Positions 17,900 to 24,850 of a DNA stretch of 64,000 bases are shown here, in pieces. The notes under the pieces were generated by a model, which was not told the origin of the DNA, made no database searches, and saw only the letters and a list, made by a program, of their open reading frames with translations. The first letter of the stretch is position 1, and every line of letters begins with the position of its first letter. Origin of the DNA: Ruania alba (GTDB lineage: Bacteria > Actinomycetota > Actinomycetes > Actinomycetales > Beutenbergiaceae); NCBI RefSeq assembly GCF_900105765.1, contig NZ_FNTX01000002.1, positions 2,046,001 to 2,110,000 of the forward strand, written 5' to 3'. A program made the position numbers and the translations under genes.

Positions 17900-18502
17900 T
17901 TAGGGGCGCACCTGGGTGAGGTCGAAAGCGAGTTCGTCCAGGTCGACCGCGTCGTCGACTTCCTCGCCGTAGGAATCATTGGCGCCGGTCTCCTCGTCCC
18001 CATCGAAGGTGATGGTGACCATGCCGGAGAAGGTGATCGTGGTTCCCGGGTCGTAATCGGAGTTCGGGTCGATCTCGTACGTGGTCGCATTGACCTCGGT
18101 GATCGTCGCAGAGGTCGTGCCGACCGAGTTCAGCTCGAGCTCGACCGTCACATGATCGGAGACTCCCTGCGCGATCGTGTACGAATCGGGATCGATCTGG
18201 AGCTGGGCCCGGAGGTTCTTGCCCCAGGCCGTGACCGTGAACTCCTGTTCGAAGGTGATGACATCCCCTGGAACGATCGAGTCGGTGGTGGGATCGAACG
18301 CAGTGTCGTTCTCGTCGACGTCCGGCGATGCGTCGGTCCACTGCTCCGAATCCGCTACCAGGGCGAGATCGAGATTACCGGTCGAAACCGTGCCTCCCTC
18401 GGCCGTCACGCTCTCGCTCCACAACGCGAACGTACCCGCGCCGCCCAGTAGCAGCGCGACACCGGCGCCACCGGCGATCGAGCCCTTGACGATTCTGTTC
18501 AC
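17900..18502 (-). CDS. TasA/CalY-like fibre protein with alternate-type signal peptide
   Basis: About 200 residues, first gene of the fibre operon. The start is the GTG at 18502 (VNRIVKGSIAGGAGVALLLG), preceded by AAGGGGGAT as ribosome-binding site; the longer upstream frame is rejected. The signal region ends GAGTFALWSESVTAEGGTVS, which matches the SipW-dependent pattern seen in the next gene. The mature part is acidic and beta-rich, typical of a secreted structural subunit (VTVELELNSVGTTSATITEV). Probably the major or first-assembled subunit. Confidence 0.85.
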   Translation of the reverse strand: MNRIVKGSIAGGAGVALLLGGAGTFALWSESVTAEGGTVSTGNLDLALVADSEQWTDASPDVDENDTAFDPTTDSIVPGDVITFEQEFTVTAWGKNLRAQLQIDPDSYTIAQGVSDHVTVELELNSVGTTSATITEVNATTYEIDPNSDYDPGTTITFSGMVTITFDGDEETGANDSYGEEVDDAVDLDELAFDLTQVRP

Positions 18503-18586
18503 GACATCCCCCTTTATGCGAATGTTCCACTGCTCGGCGTCCATCAGAGCGGCGTTGCCCGCTGCGTGCGATGAATGACGGTACAC

Positions 18587-18602
18587 CCGGAGGTTTCTCC
18601 AG
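18587..18602 (-). promoter_or_regulatory. leader hairpin upstream of the fibre operon
   Basis: About 85 bp before the GTG start of the first fibre gene, the minus strand reads CTGGAGAAACCTCCGG, a 6 bp stem (one G-U pair) with an AAAC loop, inside a GC-balanced leader. It could be part of a structured 5' leader, but it matches no riboswitch class that I can identify. Confidence 0.25.
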
Positions 18603-18978
18603 TAAAGTTGGCAGGTTGAGCCGATCGCATAGGGGCAATCCACGCTCTGTGTCCTCTGGGGGCGAACGTTGTCGTCGAGTCGATCGCCTCCGGGCGATCA
18701 GGGAACGGCGTGGTCGTCGTATGTGTCGACGTCGGGCCGATGATGACGAGATTCTCGGTGCTCATCGGAGTGCCCCTCGTGACGAGGACACGGTCACCGG
18801 GAGTCGTGACACCTGTGCCCGGCACACACGTGATGAGGAGACCTCACGTGTATGGGGTCGAGTCCACTGAGAGGTCGGTGGGTCGCTCGACTCTGTGGTG
18901 ACAACAGCCGCTGGCCACGGGGGAGACAGTGACGGGCAGGCATGTCAGGTGCAGTGACCCGCGGCCGAGTTCCAGATG

Positions 18979-19027
18979 TGCGCTGTTCCACACCAACTCG
19001 GCGACGCGGCCTGTGTGGAACAGCGCA
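18979..19027. repeat. perfect 15 bp inverted repeat
   Basis: TGCGCTGTTCCACAC at 18979-18993 is the exact reverse complement of GTGTGGAACAGCGCA at 19013-19027, with a 19 nt spacer. No T-run follows and there is no convincing gene on either side, so it is not an obvious terminator. It could be a recombination or protein-binding structure of the island, or a relic of an element end. Confidence 0.7.
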
Positions 19028-19258
19028 TGCCTGCGAAATCGAACGCTGCCCAGCCGTCGTCGGCCGGGTGTGTCGCGACTGAGACTCGAACGGTGGCCAT
19101 GCCGTCCTGGAGGTCGTGCGGGTTGAAGTGCTGGCCGTCAGTCGTCGCAGGGTCGACGCCATGTGGAGCCTGTCGGTCGGTGCCGCTCCTCGCAGCGGAG
19201 CGTGTACCCACGATGCCGTGGTGCGGAACGGACGTGATGGACCTCCGTACTCGAATGC

Positions 19259-19283
19259 GGTGGAGTTCCGCTTCAACGTGTGA
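19259..19283 (+). repeat. ychF 3'-end repeat R3
   Basis: 25 bases identical to the last 25 bases of ychF, including GAGTTCCGCTTCAACGTGTG. It follows a non-ychF sequence on the left (AATGC) and lies 43 bp from the stop of the SDR gene on the right. Confidence 0.88.
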
Positions 19284-19326
19284 GCGAGAACTCGTGGCTT
19301 TTGTTCTTCGCGAGGGTTCCGTCGTG

Positions 19327-19977
19327 TCAGGGAACGTTGCGACGCACGGCCTCGACGATCTCGACATCGCCCGTGTCGAGCTCGAGGATCTGCCGCCGGA
19401 TCCGTGGTTCGTGGATCAGCGCGCCGAGTGTCTCGGCGACGTCGAATCTGGCGATCTGGCCGTGTACCTGCGCAGGTCCGAGCGCCACGCGCCGGTTCGC
19501 TGCGTCATCGGTAAGCAGCGAGGGCCGCAGGATCACCCAGTCCAGCTCACTGCGCGTCATCGCGACGTCCGCCTGCTTCTTCACGGCGAAGTAGTACTCC
19601 TCGTCGTCGGTGAGATCCCGCTCGCGCCACGCCTCGGGCAGCACTGAGAGCAGCACCGCGCGCTTGCTGCCGGCACCACTCATCGCTTCGATGGTCTTGG
19701 TGACGCCGTCGAGGTCAACTGCGCGGGTGGCCGAGGCGACACCGCCGTTGGATCCGGCGGCGAAGACGACGACGTCGGCGTCTCCGATCGCAGACGCGAG
19801 CTGTTCAGCGCTCATCTGCGCGATGTCGCCGACGACGGCATCGATCCCCTCGGCAGCTAGCACCGCACGCTGTGGCTCACGGCGCACGAGCCCGCGTACC
19901 TCGTCGCCCCGCGTACGGAGCGTCCGCGCGAGCAGAGTTCCGACCCCGCCGGTGATGCCGATGATGAACACGTTCAT
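19327..19977 (-). CDS. NAD(P)-binding SDR/NmrA-like protein
   Basis: 216-residue atypical short-chain dehydrogenase of the NAD(P)H-binding (YwnB/YesF-like) type. The Rossmann glycine motif is GITGGVGTLLARTLR at the N-terminus, then DIAQMSAEQLASAIGDADVV and FAAGS, and later DWVILRPSLLTDD, the usual C-terminal element of this family. The active site appears to be Tyr-Lys spaced as EYYFAVKKQAD. Start set at MNVFIIGITGG with the upstream in-frame extension rejected. It stands alone in its module, transcribed toward R3. Substrate unknown. Confidence 0.85.
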   Translation of the reverse strand: MNVFIIGITGGVGTLLARTLRTRGDEVRGLVRREPQRAVLAAEGIDAVVGDIAQMSAEQLASAIGDADVVVFAAGSNGGVASATRAVDLDGVTKTIEAMSGAGSKRAVLLSVLPEAWRERDLTDDEEYYFAVKKQADVAMTRSELDWVILRPSLLTDDAANRRVALGPAQVHGQIARFDVAETLGALIHEPRIRRQILELDTGDVEIVEAVRRNVP

Positions 19978-20269
19978 GGGTGGCAGTTCCTTCCTCGAAT
20001 GTGTCAGGGCACGCCCATCGGGGAACCAATGGTCCGGCGACCGCATTCCGGTCGTAGCGCGGTCCGCATGCTCCCCTGGCGCAACTTGCTGGGCTGGCGA
20101 CCAGACTGTCATCGAGTACCCAAGAGTCGCCCTCGTCGGGAGTGGATCCGTCGAGCCTTCTGAAGGTTCGGTCGACTCAGTCCCTGATGCCACCGGAGCG
20201 ACGGCCGACCTCATGATGGCGTCGATGACGCGCATTCATCGGAGTCGATGCGAGGCGCGTGCGCGATGT
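19978..20269. other. intergenic stretch upstream of the SDR gene
   Basis: About 290 bp with no convincing gene; presumably the promoter of the SDR gene. Plus-strand open frames here are shadows of it. Confidence 0.5.
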
Positions 20270-20389
20270 AAAACGATCGTCATTCAGTGGGTACTTGGCA
20301 GTGACGCGAACCAGTCTCCTCGGCCGAACGATATTGATCTGCTCCTCATCGGGGCCGCGCCGCGCCGCGCCCGATCGTCGATGTGCTGA
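20270..20389 (+). pseudogene. remnant of a MNT-like nucleotidyltransferase
   Basis: The frame reads TIVIQWVLGSDANQSPRPND and continues IDLLLIGAAP. This resembles the core of minimal nucleotidyltransferases (glycine-serine loop followed by the DxD metal site, usually GSxARGxxxxxSDIDLL), but the first aspartate context is altered to NDID and the rest of the domain is absent. It lies about 80 bp before an HEPN-like remnant, the usual gene order of MNT-HEPN toxin-antitoxin pairs, which supports the call. Confidence 0.5.
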
Positions 20390-20470
20390 CCGGTGACGTG
20401 CAAGCCTGAGGTGACCGAGCAGATGCTGGTGACTTGTCGCCTGAGCGCGTCGAGTTGAGCGCTTGCCGTC

Positions 20471-20818
20471 GTGCAGACGGCGGAGCGTCACATCGCCACA
20501 GCGAAGCTGCTCGCCGAGACGGAAGACCAGGGGATGGCGTTCACCGGGTGCGTATGACGGCGCACGGAAGGCGCTCACGGCCGTTCTTGCGATCGAGGGT
20601 TTGCGCAGGGTGGGCGGGGCCCACCGGAACACAGGAATCGCCGCGGCCGCGTTCGTCGATGACCCGTCGCTGGAGGAGTTCGATTGGATGCGGCAAGTGC
20701 GCAATGCGACTAAATATCCAGATCTCGATCGTCCGACGGCGACCGCTCGGATGTCACCGAGGCGATCGGCGCTTCGGGCGCGATCGTCGCCGCCTGCGCG
20801 GCTCATGTGCGGTGTTGA
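20471..20818 (+). pseudogene. frameshifted HEPN-domain protein
   Basis: Three consecutive frames spell one protein: TAERHIATAKLLAETEDQGM, then AYDGARKALTAVLAIEGLRR through EEFDWMRQVRNATKYPDLDR, then DVTEAIGASGAIVAACAAHV. The R-x4-H type motif of HEPN toxins may be represented by RQVRNATKYPD, where the histidine is replaced by Tyr. The first shift (about 20556) is a one-base insertion, the second (about 20749) is repaired by adding one G to a GG run. It ends 33 bp before repeat R4. Probably a dead toxin of the MNT-HEPN class. Confidence 0.6.
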
Positions 20819-20851
20819 ACCTAACGTCGCCAGAGGTTGTTCGGCTACGAA

Positions 20852-20876
20852 ACGTGGCGGAGTTCCGCTTCAACGT
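20852..20876 (+). repeat. ychF 3'-end repeat R4
   Basis: 25 bases with one mismatch to the ychF end (GTGGCGG for GTGGTGG). It diverges after ...CAACGT, so the ychF stop codon is not preserved and the frame runs on for six codons. An IS481 fragment starts 8 bp further on. Confidence 0.85.
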
Positions 20877-20883
20877 CCAGCCC

Positions 20884-21054
20884 TCATACAACTAGCCCGA
20901 GTTCACCGAAGCGGCGGTAGCGGTTGACCCACTTGGACGCGCACGCACGCGAGATCCCCATCTCCGCGGCGACGTGGGCGATCGGACGGGCGCGGCACCG
21001 CTCGATGAGTCGGCGACGGCCTTCAGGAGAGAGCGGCGCATTACGGTGAGACAC
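20884..21054 (-). pseudogene. N-terminal fragment of an IS481-family transposase
   Basis: From a GTG the minus strand encodes VSHRNAPLSPEGRRRLIERC, then PIAHVAAEMGISRACASKWV and NRYRRFGELGL, the N-terminal helix-turn-helix of IS481-type transposases. The frame then leaves the family and stops after three codons, right beside repeat R4. The DDE catalytic domain is absent, so it cannot transpose. The cut close to R4 suggests that insertion or recombination at the repeat truncated the IS. Confidence 0.8.
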
Positions 21055-21230
21055 GGGCAGGTCCTTTGCTGGCTCGACACAGACGAGATGCTTGGTCGCT
21101 TCTCATCTTTGCCGCAGAGGGCCTGCCCTTCCGGCTACCTCAGCCCCACCGGCCTGTCATCAACGTCCCGCCCCGCAACATCTAGAGGTGCCACCTGACC
21201 AGGGGTTTTGTGTGATTACTCCAGAGTCGC

Positions 21231-22415
21231 TCAGCGTCCCGCAACGAGCACCTCTGCGAGGCCCGACCGTAGATCGTCGACGAACAGTTCGGGTACCTCG
21301 AGGGAAGGGAAATGCCCTCCGTCGTCGGGCTCGCGCCACCGAACGATCCTGCGATAGCGCTCCTGAGCCCACGGGCGAGGACACTTCTCGATGTCCCGGG
21401 GATACACAGTGATCGCCGACGGGACGTCGACCGTGAGGTGGGGATCGACCCTGTTCACCCCGCCGTGGCTCTCGGCATAGATGCGCGCTGCCGACGCGCC
21501 CGTGCGAGTCAGCCAGTACAGCGTCACATCGTCGAGGATGCGGTCCCTGGCGATCCGCTCGAGTGGACTGTGATCGGTATCGCTCCATGTCGCGAACTTG
21601 TCGAGTATCCACGCGAGCAGGCCGACCGGAGAATCCACGAGCGAATAGCCGATGGTCTGTGGAGCGTCTGCCTGCTGTTTCGCGTAGGCCGCTCGGTTGC
21701 CACCCCAGAAATCACGGGTCTCGTCGACCCACCTGCGCTCGGTGTCCGTGAGGTCCTCGGTCGGCAGTCCGGGAGGTGCCTGCGCCAGCGTCGTGTGGAT
21801 GCCGAGTACCCGTTCGGGGAATCTGCTGCCGAGCACCGTCGTGATCACGCCGCCCCAGTCGCCGCCGTGGGCGAGGAATCTCCGGTACCCGAGCCTTCCC
21901 ATCAGCTCGACCCATGCGGTCGCAATCCTGACGACGCCCCACCCCGATGCCGACGGTTTGTCGCTGTAACCGAACCCCGGCAACGACGGGGCCACGACAT
22001 GGAATGCGGGTGTGTTCGGGTCTTCGGGGTTCGCCAACTCGTGGACCAGATGCGTGAATTCCGCGATGCTCCCAGGCCAGCCGTGCGTCAGGATCAGCGG
22101 GGTCGCGTCTGTGCGTGGAGAGCGTCGATGTAGGAAATGGATGCCCAGATCGTCGATGACTGTACGGAACTGGCCGATCTCCTCGAGTCGGGACTCGAAA
22201 GCGCGCCAGTCGTAGGTGGTGCGCCAGTGGTCCACGAGATCTGTGAGATCGATGAGCGGGACGCCCTGGCTCCACCGGCGGGGGCCGGTTGCGCCGCGGG
22301 CGACTGTTTCTGACTCCGGCAACCGCACGGCGGACAGCCGCGCATACAGGTCGTCGAGGTCCGCGTCAGTCGCATGTGCGGTGAACGCATGCGCTTCGAC
22401 GCCCTGATCGTTCAT
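21231..22415 (-). CDS. epoxide hydrolase, alpha/beta fold
   Basis: 394-residue epoxide hydrolase of the EphA/microsomal type. The N-terminal EHN segment (about residues 10-110) includes DLTDLVDHWRTTYDWRAFE. The core has the oxyanion motif HGWPGSIAEF (residues 111-120), the nucleophile Asp186 in GGDWGG, and the histidine in GGHFPSLEVPELF near the C-terminus. The lid tyrosines that polarise the epoxide would lie in the middle section. It is divergent from a CGNR-type regulator across a 95 bp intergenic region, a common arrangement for a detoxification gene and its regulator. Confidence 0.93.
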   Translation of the reverse strand: MNDQGVEAHAFTAHATDADLDDLYARLSAVRLPESETVARGATGPRRWSQGVPLIDLTDLVDHWRTTYDWRAFESRLEEIGQFRTVIDDLGIHFLHRRSPRTDATPLILTHGWPGSIAEFTHLVHELANPEDPNTPAFHVVAPSLPGFGYSDKPSASGWGVVRIATAWVELMGRLGYRRFLAHGGDWGGVITTVLGSRFPERVLGIHTTLAQAPPGLPTEDLTDTERRWVDETRDFWGGNRAAYAKQQADAPQTIGYSLVDSPVGLLAWILDKFATWSDTDHSPLERIARDRILDDVTLYWLTRTGASAARIYAESHGGVNRVDPHLTVDVPSAITVYPRDIEKCPRPWAQERYRRIVRWREPDDGGHFPSLEVPELFVDDLRSGLAEVLVAGR

Positions 22416-22510
22416 GGTCGCTCCCGAAGATAGGTGAGACGTTCACGTGGAACCAGCTAAGACAGTTCTACCATCGATTGGCTCCGATGTGAACCGGCTA
22501 TGCTGGTGCG

Positions 22511-23080
22511 ATGAGCGCCGGACTTCCTGACTTCCGCCTGGGCACAGAACTCGCGACGAGCTTCACGGCAACTCTCACGGAGCGCTGCGGTGACGCGCTC
22601 GAACGCATCCCGACGCCCGACCGACTCGTGGATTGGCTGGTGATCAGTGGCTTTGCGGTCGAGACCTGCACCGCTGCCGACTGGTCGCGCGCTGTGGAAC
22701 TGCGGGAGGCCATCCACACAGCAGCGACCGCCGTCGCCCGCCGAGAGCCGTTGCCGGCTTCGGCGGTCTGTGTCATCAACGACTGCAGCAGCACGGGGCG
22801 GGCTGCGACCGTTCTGACGCCCAGCGGGGAGCGCCAATGGCAGCTGGATCCGGCGTCGGCTGTGCGTGACGCTCTCGGCGTCATCGCCGTCGACGCCATC
22901 AGCATCATTGCCGGAGAGAGAGACGGCAGGCTGGCGCTTTGCGCCTCGTCGACCTGTCGAGCGGTGTTCTTCGACACCAGCCGGAGCCGCACTCGTCGAT
23001 GGTGTGACATGAACACCTGCGGGAACCGCCAGAAGAAGGCGAGATTCAAAGCCGCGAGACATGATGTCGCGGCGAGGTGA
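22511..23080 (+). CDS. ABATE/CGNR zinc-finger regulator
   Basis: 189 residues. The N-terminal part (DFRLGTELATSFTATLTERC, WSRAVELREAIHTAATAVAR) fits the stress-induced ABATE domain, and the C-terminal zinc finger reads LCASSTCRAVFFDTSRSRTR, WCDMNTCGNRQKKARF: four cysteines with the CGNR signature. These proteins are usually transcription regulators. Divergent from the epoxide hydrolase gene, so control of that gene is a reasonable inference. The ATG at 22511 directly precedes the family N-terminus. Confidence 0.9.
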   Translation: MSAGLPDFRLGTELATSFTATLTERCGDALERIPTPDRLVDWLVISGFAVETCTAADWSRAVELREAIHTAATAVARREPLPASAVCVINDCSSTGRAATVLTPSGERQWQLDPASAVRDALGVIAVDAISIIAGERDGRLALCASSTCRAVFFDTSRSRTRRWCDMNTCGNRQKKARFKAARHDVAAR

Positions 23081-23375
23081 CCGAAAGGTTGGTCTGTGAA
23101 CTCGGTGGAGCTCCGTTCTCGATCTAACGTCTGGGTATCGCCTTCGTGGTCGGCCGAGCCAGTTCGCGGGATCGGTCCCTGGAGTGCGTGGGAATCGGTT
23201 GATCACTCCCGGGACATCGGAGTCCATGACGACCCGAAGATCCACGATCTTCTCGGGCGCTGGCCTCCACGTCCGGTTCTCGGCCCGAACGCGGAGCCGG
23301 GTCTGGACTGACGATCTTCCTCTCGTTTCACGAGCAGGTTTCCCACTACGCCAGCCAGTTGATGTCGGCGAGCGA
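23081..23375. other. gene-free stretch with a weak ychF-repeat trace
   Basis: No gene is supported. At 23104-23132 the plus strand reads GGTGGAGCTCCGTTC, an interruption of several bases, then CTAACGTCTG, which can be aligned to the island repeat with an internal insertion. It falls just where a module boundary would be expected, 24 bp after the CGNR gene, but could be coincidence. Confidence 0.35.
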
Positions 23376-23774
23376 TCAGCCGCGGGACAGAGGGAGTCGT
23401 CGCGCATCAGCACCGGTCCCGCAATGTGACTCAACTCTCCCTGCTTCGATGATGTTCTGAAGGTGCTTCAGACTGATCTTCACCGTGGCTTCAGGATGGT
23501 CACCCGGCGGCATCTCTGAGAGCTCGAACCGTACGCCCTGGTCGTGCCACGCCGTGAGTTGTTGCAGCAGTTGATCTGCGAGGCCGTCGTACCAGGCGTT
23601 CGTGAACATCTCCTCCTCGAGGATGGGTGCGCTAGAGATGACCCTCTGCCGAAGCGTCATCAGCCCTGCACCGCCAAGCGATCTCGCGGCGCTCAACACG
23701 GCCGCACTGGTCTCCGTGGTGTGCAGGGTGACGCGGAGTCGTGGCGATTCGGGGACGCGAGACTCGCTGACCAT
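23376..23774 (-). CDS. small protein of unknown function
   Basis: 132 residues from MVSESRVPESPRLRVTLHTT. Mixed alpha-beta character with LSAARSLGGAGLMTLRQRVI and the helical DGLADQLLQQLTAWHDQGVR. No signal peptide or membrane helix. I do not recognise the family. It is the only gene between the 23.1 kb repeat trace and R5. A longer frame upstream is possible but is less gene-like. Confidence 0.6.
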   Translation of the reverse strand: MVSESRVPESPRLRVTLHTTETSAAVLSAARSLGGAGLMTLRQRVISSAPILEEEMFTNAWYDGLADQLLQQLTAWHDQGVRFELSEMPPGDHPEATVKISLKHLQNIIEAGRVESHCGTGADARRLPLSRG

Positions 23775-23943
23775 GACACAAGTATCGTCATCTGAACGGT
23801 GACGGGCAAGAATGTCTGCCGTCGGATTCGAGTCGACCTGAATTCGGCATCGTGATGCACGCACTACATGGTCGGCCAGTCGATGATTGCCAGGTCCACG
23901 TTCTCATAGGTTCGGCCTGCGTCTATCGGGGAGCAACGGCGGT

Positions 23944-23968
23944 CGGTTGAATTCACTTCAACGTGTGA
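23944..23968 (+). repeat. degenerate ychF 3'-end repeat R5
   Basis: Reads CGGTTGAATTCACTTCAACGTGTGA in total; compared with ychF there is one deleted base and three substitutions, but the last 13 bases (CTTCAACGTGTGA) are identical and the position 48 bp before the next gene matches the pattern of the other copies. Confidence 0.6.
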
Positions 23969-24016
23969 TGCTCGGCGTGTTGGATGTTCCCAAGCCTCGT
24001 GGGTGACAATGGTGCC

Positions 24017-24640
24017 GTGAGTTTCCACTACCCATTCTCCGACATTGACTTGGCGCAATTCGAAGGTGCGGGTCTTCGCTTGACCCCACATGCTCGTCGC
24101 CTGTCGGCGCAGCAGGTGCTGGAGACCTGGCCGCTCGCGTGGGTTCCGCAGGTGCGGCTCGCATGGCCGAGGCATTGCCTGCACCCTGACGACTGTTTGC
24201 GTATTGAGGGCCAGGAGCTTGTCGGTAAGGTCTTTGCCGTGAACGATGAGGACGTCCTCGTCGAGCTGGAGAGTGCGTCCGAATCGTGCCTGGTACGAAG
24301 CGTGGTCGAATTGAGTTTTGGGCCGGCTGCGGACTCTGGCGAGAGCATCCGAGGTGGTGCGATCTTGCGGACGGTCAACTCGTCGCTGGCGGCGTTCGCC
24401 CGGTGCCATCTCGCGTGGCTGAGGGCATTGGCGGAGAGCTGGGAGATCCACCTCACCAAGGGTCCGGATCCGCAGCGTTCGAGCGAACAGGTCGCTGCGC
24501 GCTTCTTGGACTCGGTAGCTGCGGTCGATGGTTCGTCGCCATTCTGGGAAGATATGGCATTTCAGATAGAGGACCTCGGAGTTCCGACTACGGCGATCCA
24601 CGAATGGTTGGTCGGCCGCGACGGGCTACCCGACTGCTGA
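24017..24640 (+). CDS. possible SUKH-4-like immunity protein
   Basis: 207 residues from a GTG (VSFHYPFSDIDLAQFEGAGL). The stretch VGKVFAVNDEDVLVELES followed by LRTVNSSLAAFARCHLAWLR resembles SUKH-4 family proteins, where a short phrase like VNSSLxxF precedes the last helices. SUKH proteins are commonly immunity partners of polymorphic toxins, but no toxin gene is seen beside it. The assignment is by visual resemblance only. It lies between repeats R5 and R6, alone in its module. Confidence 0.5.
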   Translation: MSFHYPFSDIDLAQFEGAGLRLTPHARRLSAQQVLETWPLAWVPQVRLAWPRHCLHPDDCLRIEGQELVGKVFAVNDEDVLVELESASESCLVRSVVELSFGPAADSGESIRGGAILRTVNSSLAAFARCHLAWLRALAESWEIHLTKGPDPQRSSEQVAARFLDSVAAVDGSSPFWEDMAFQIEDLGVPTTAIHEWLVGRDGLPDC

Positions 24641-24782
24641 AGTGCGAGTCACGCGCAGCAGCCAGGTCGGTAGAACTCAGGTGAGGTGCCTACACGGATC
24701 GCCTCAGGAAGGTCGGCGAACCGGCCGCCCGTCTGCCGGGTTGGTTCTCGATCGAGGTTGCCCTCGTGGCCTCCACTCAACG

Positions 24783-24812
24783 GTGCCGGTAGAGGCTGGT
24801 CTCTACCGGCAC
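24783..24812 (+). terminator. 12 bp perfect hairpin abutting repeat R6
   Basis: GTGCCGGTAGAG (24783-24794) pairs exactly with CTCTACCGGCAC (24801-24812) around a 6 nt loop. Repeat R6 begins at the next base. No T-run follows. It could terminate transcription from the upstream plus-strand gene or be a structural part of the recombination site. Confidence 0.55.
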
Positions 24813-24839
24813 GCGGTGGCGTTCCGCTTCAACGTGTGA
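24813..24839 (+). repeat. ychF 3'-end repeat R6 (right-most copy)
   Basis: 27 bases matching R3 with a single mismatch (GTGGCG for GTGGAG); translation would read AVAFRFNV and stop. It is the last copy I could find and so may mark the right-hand end of the repeat-bounded island. The DUF4303 gene stops 11 bp beyond it. Confidence 0.85.
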
Positions 24840-24850
24840 CCGTTGCCGCG

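Larger units (their letters stand above)
18503..19258. other. gene-poor stretch between the fibre operon and repeat R3
   Basis: About 750 bp without a convincing gene. It should hold the fibre-operon promoter. A short minus-strand frame (18945-19100, MATVRVSVATHPADDGWAAF) has a natural-looking composition and may be a gene remnant. A perfect inverted repeat lies at 18979-19027 and is listed separately. Confidence 0.5.

Noticed and set aside
18503-18660. Possible riboswitch in the leader of the fibre operon
   Set aside because: A small hairpin exists, but the sequence lacks the conserved cores of c-di-GMP, cobalamin or other classes that I can recall; kept only as a weak leader hairpin.
11126-24839. 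Composite transposon or integron as explanation of the repeats
   Set aside because: No inverted IS ends at the repeats, no integron integrase, no attC-like 60-base elements, and the repeat is the coding end of ychF, which fits gene-end attachment sites better.
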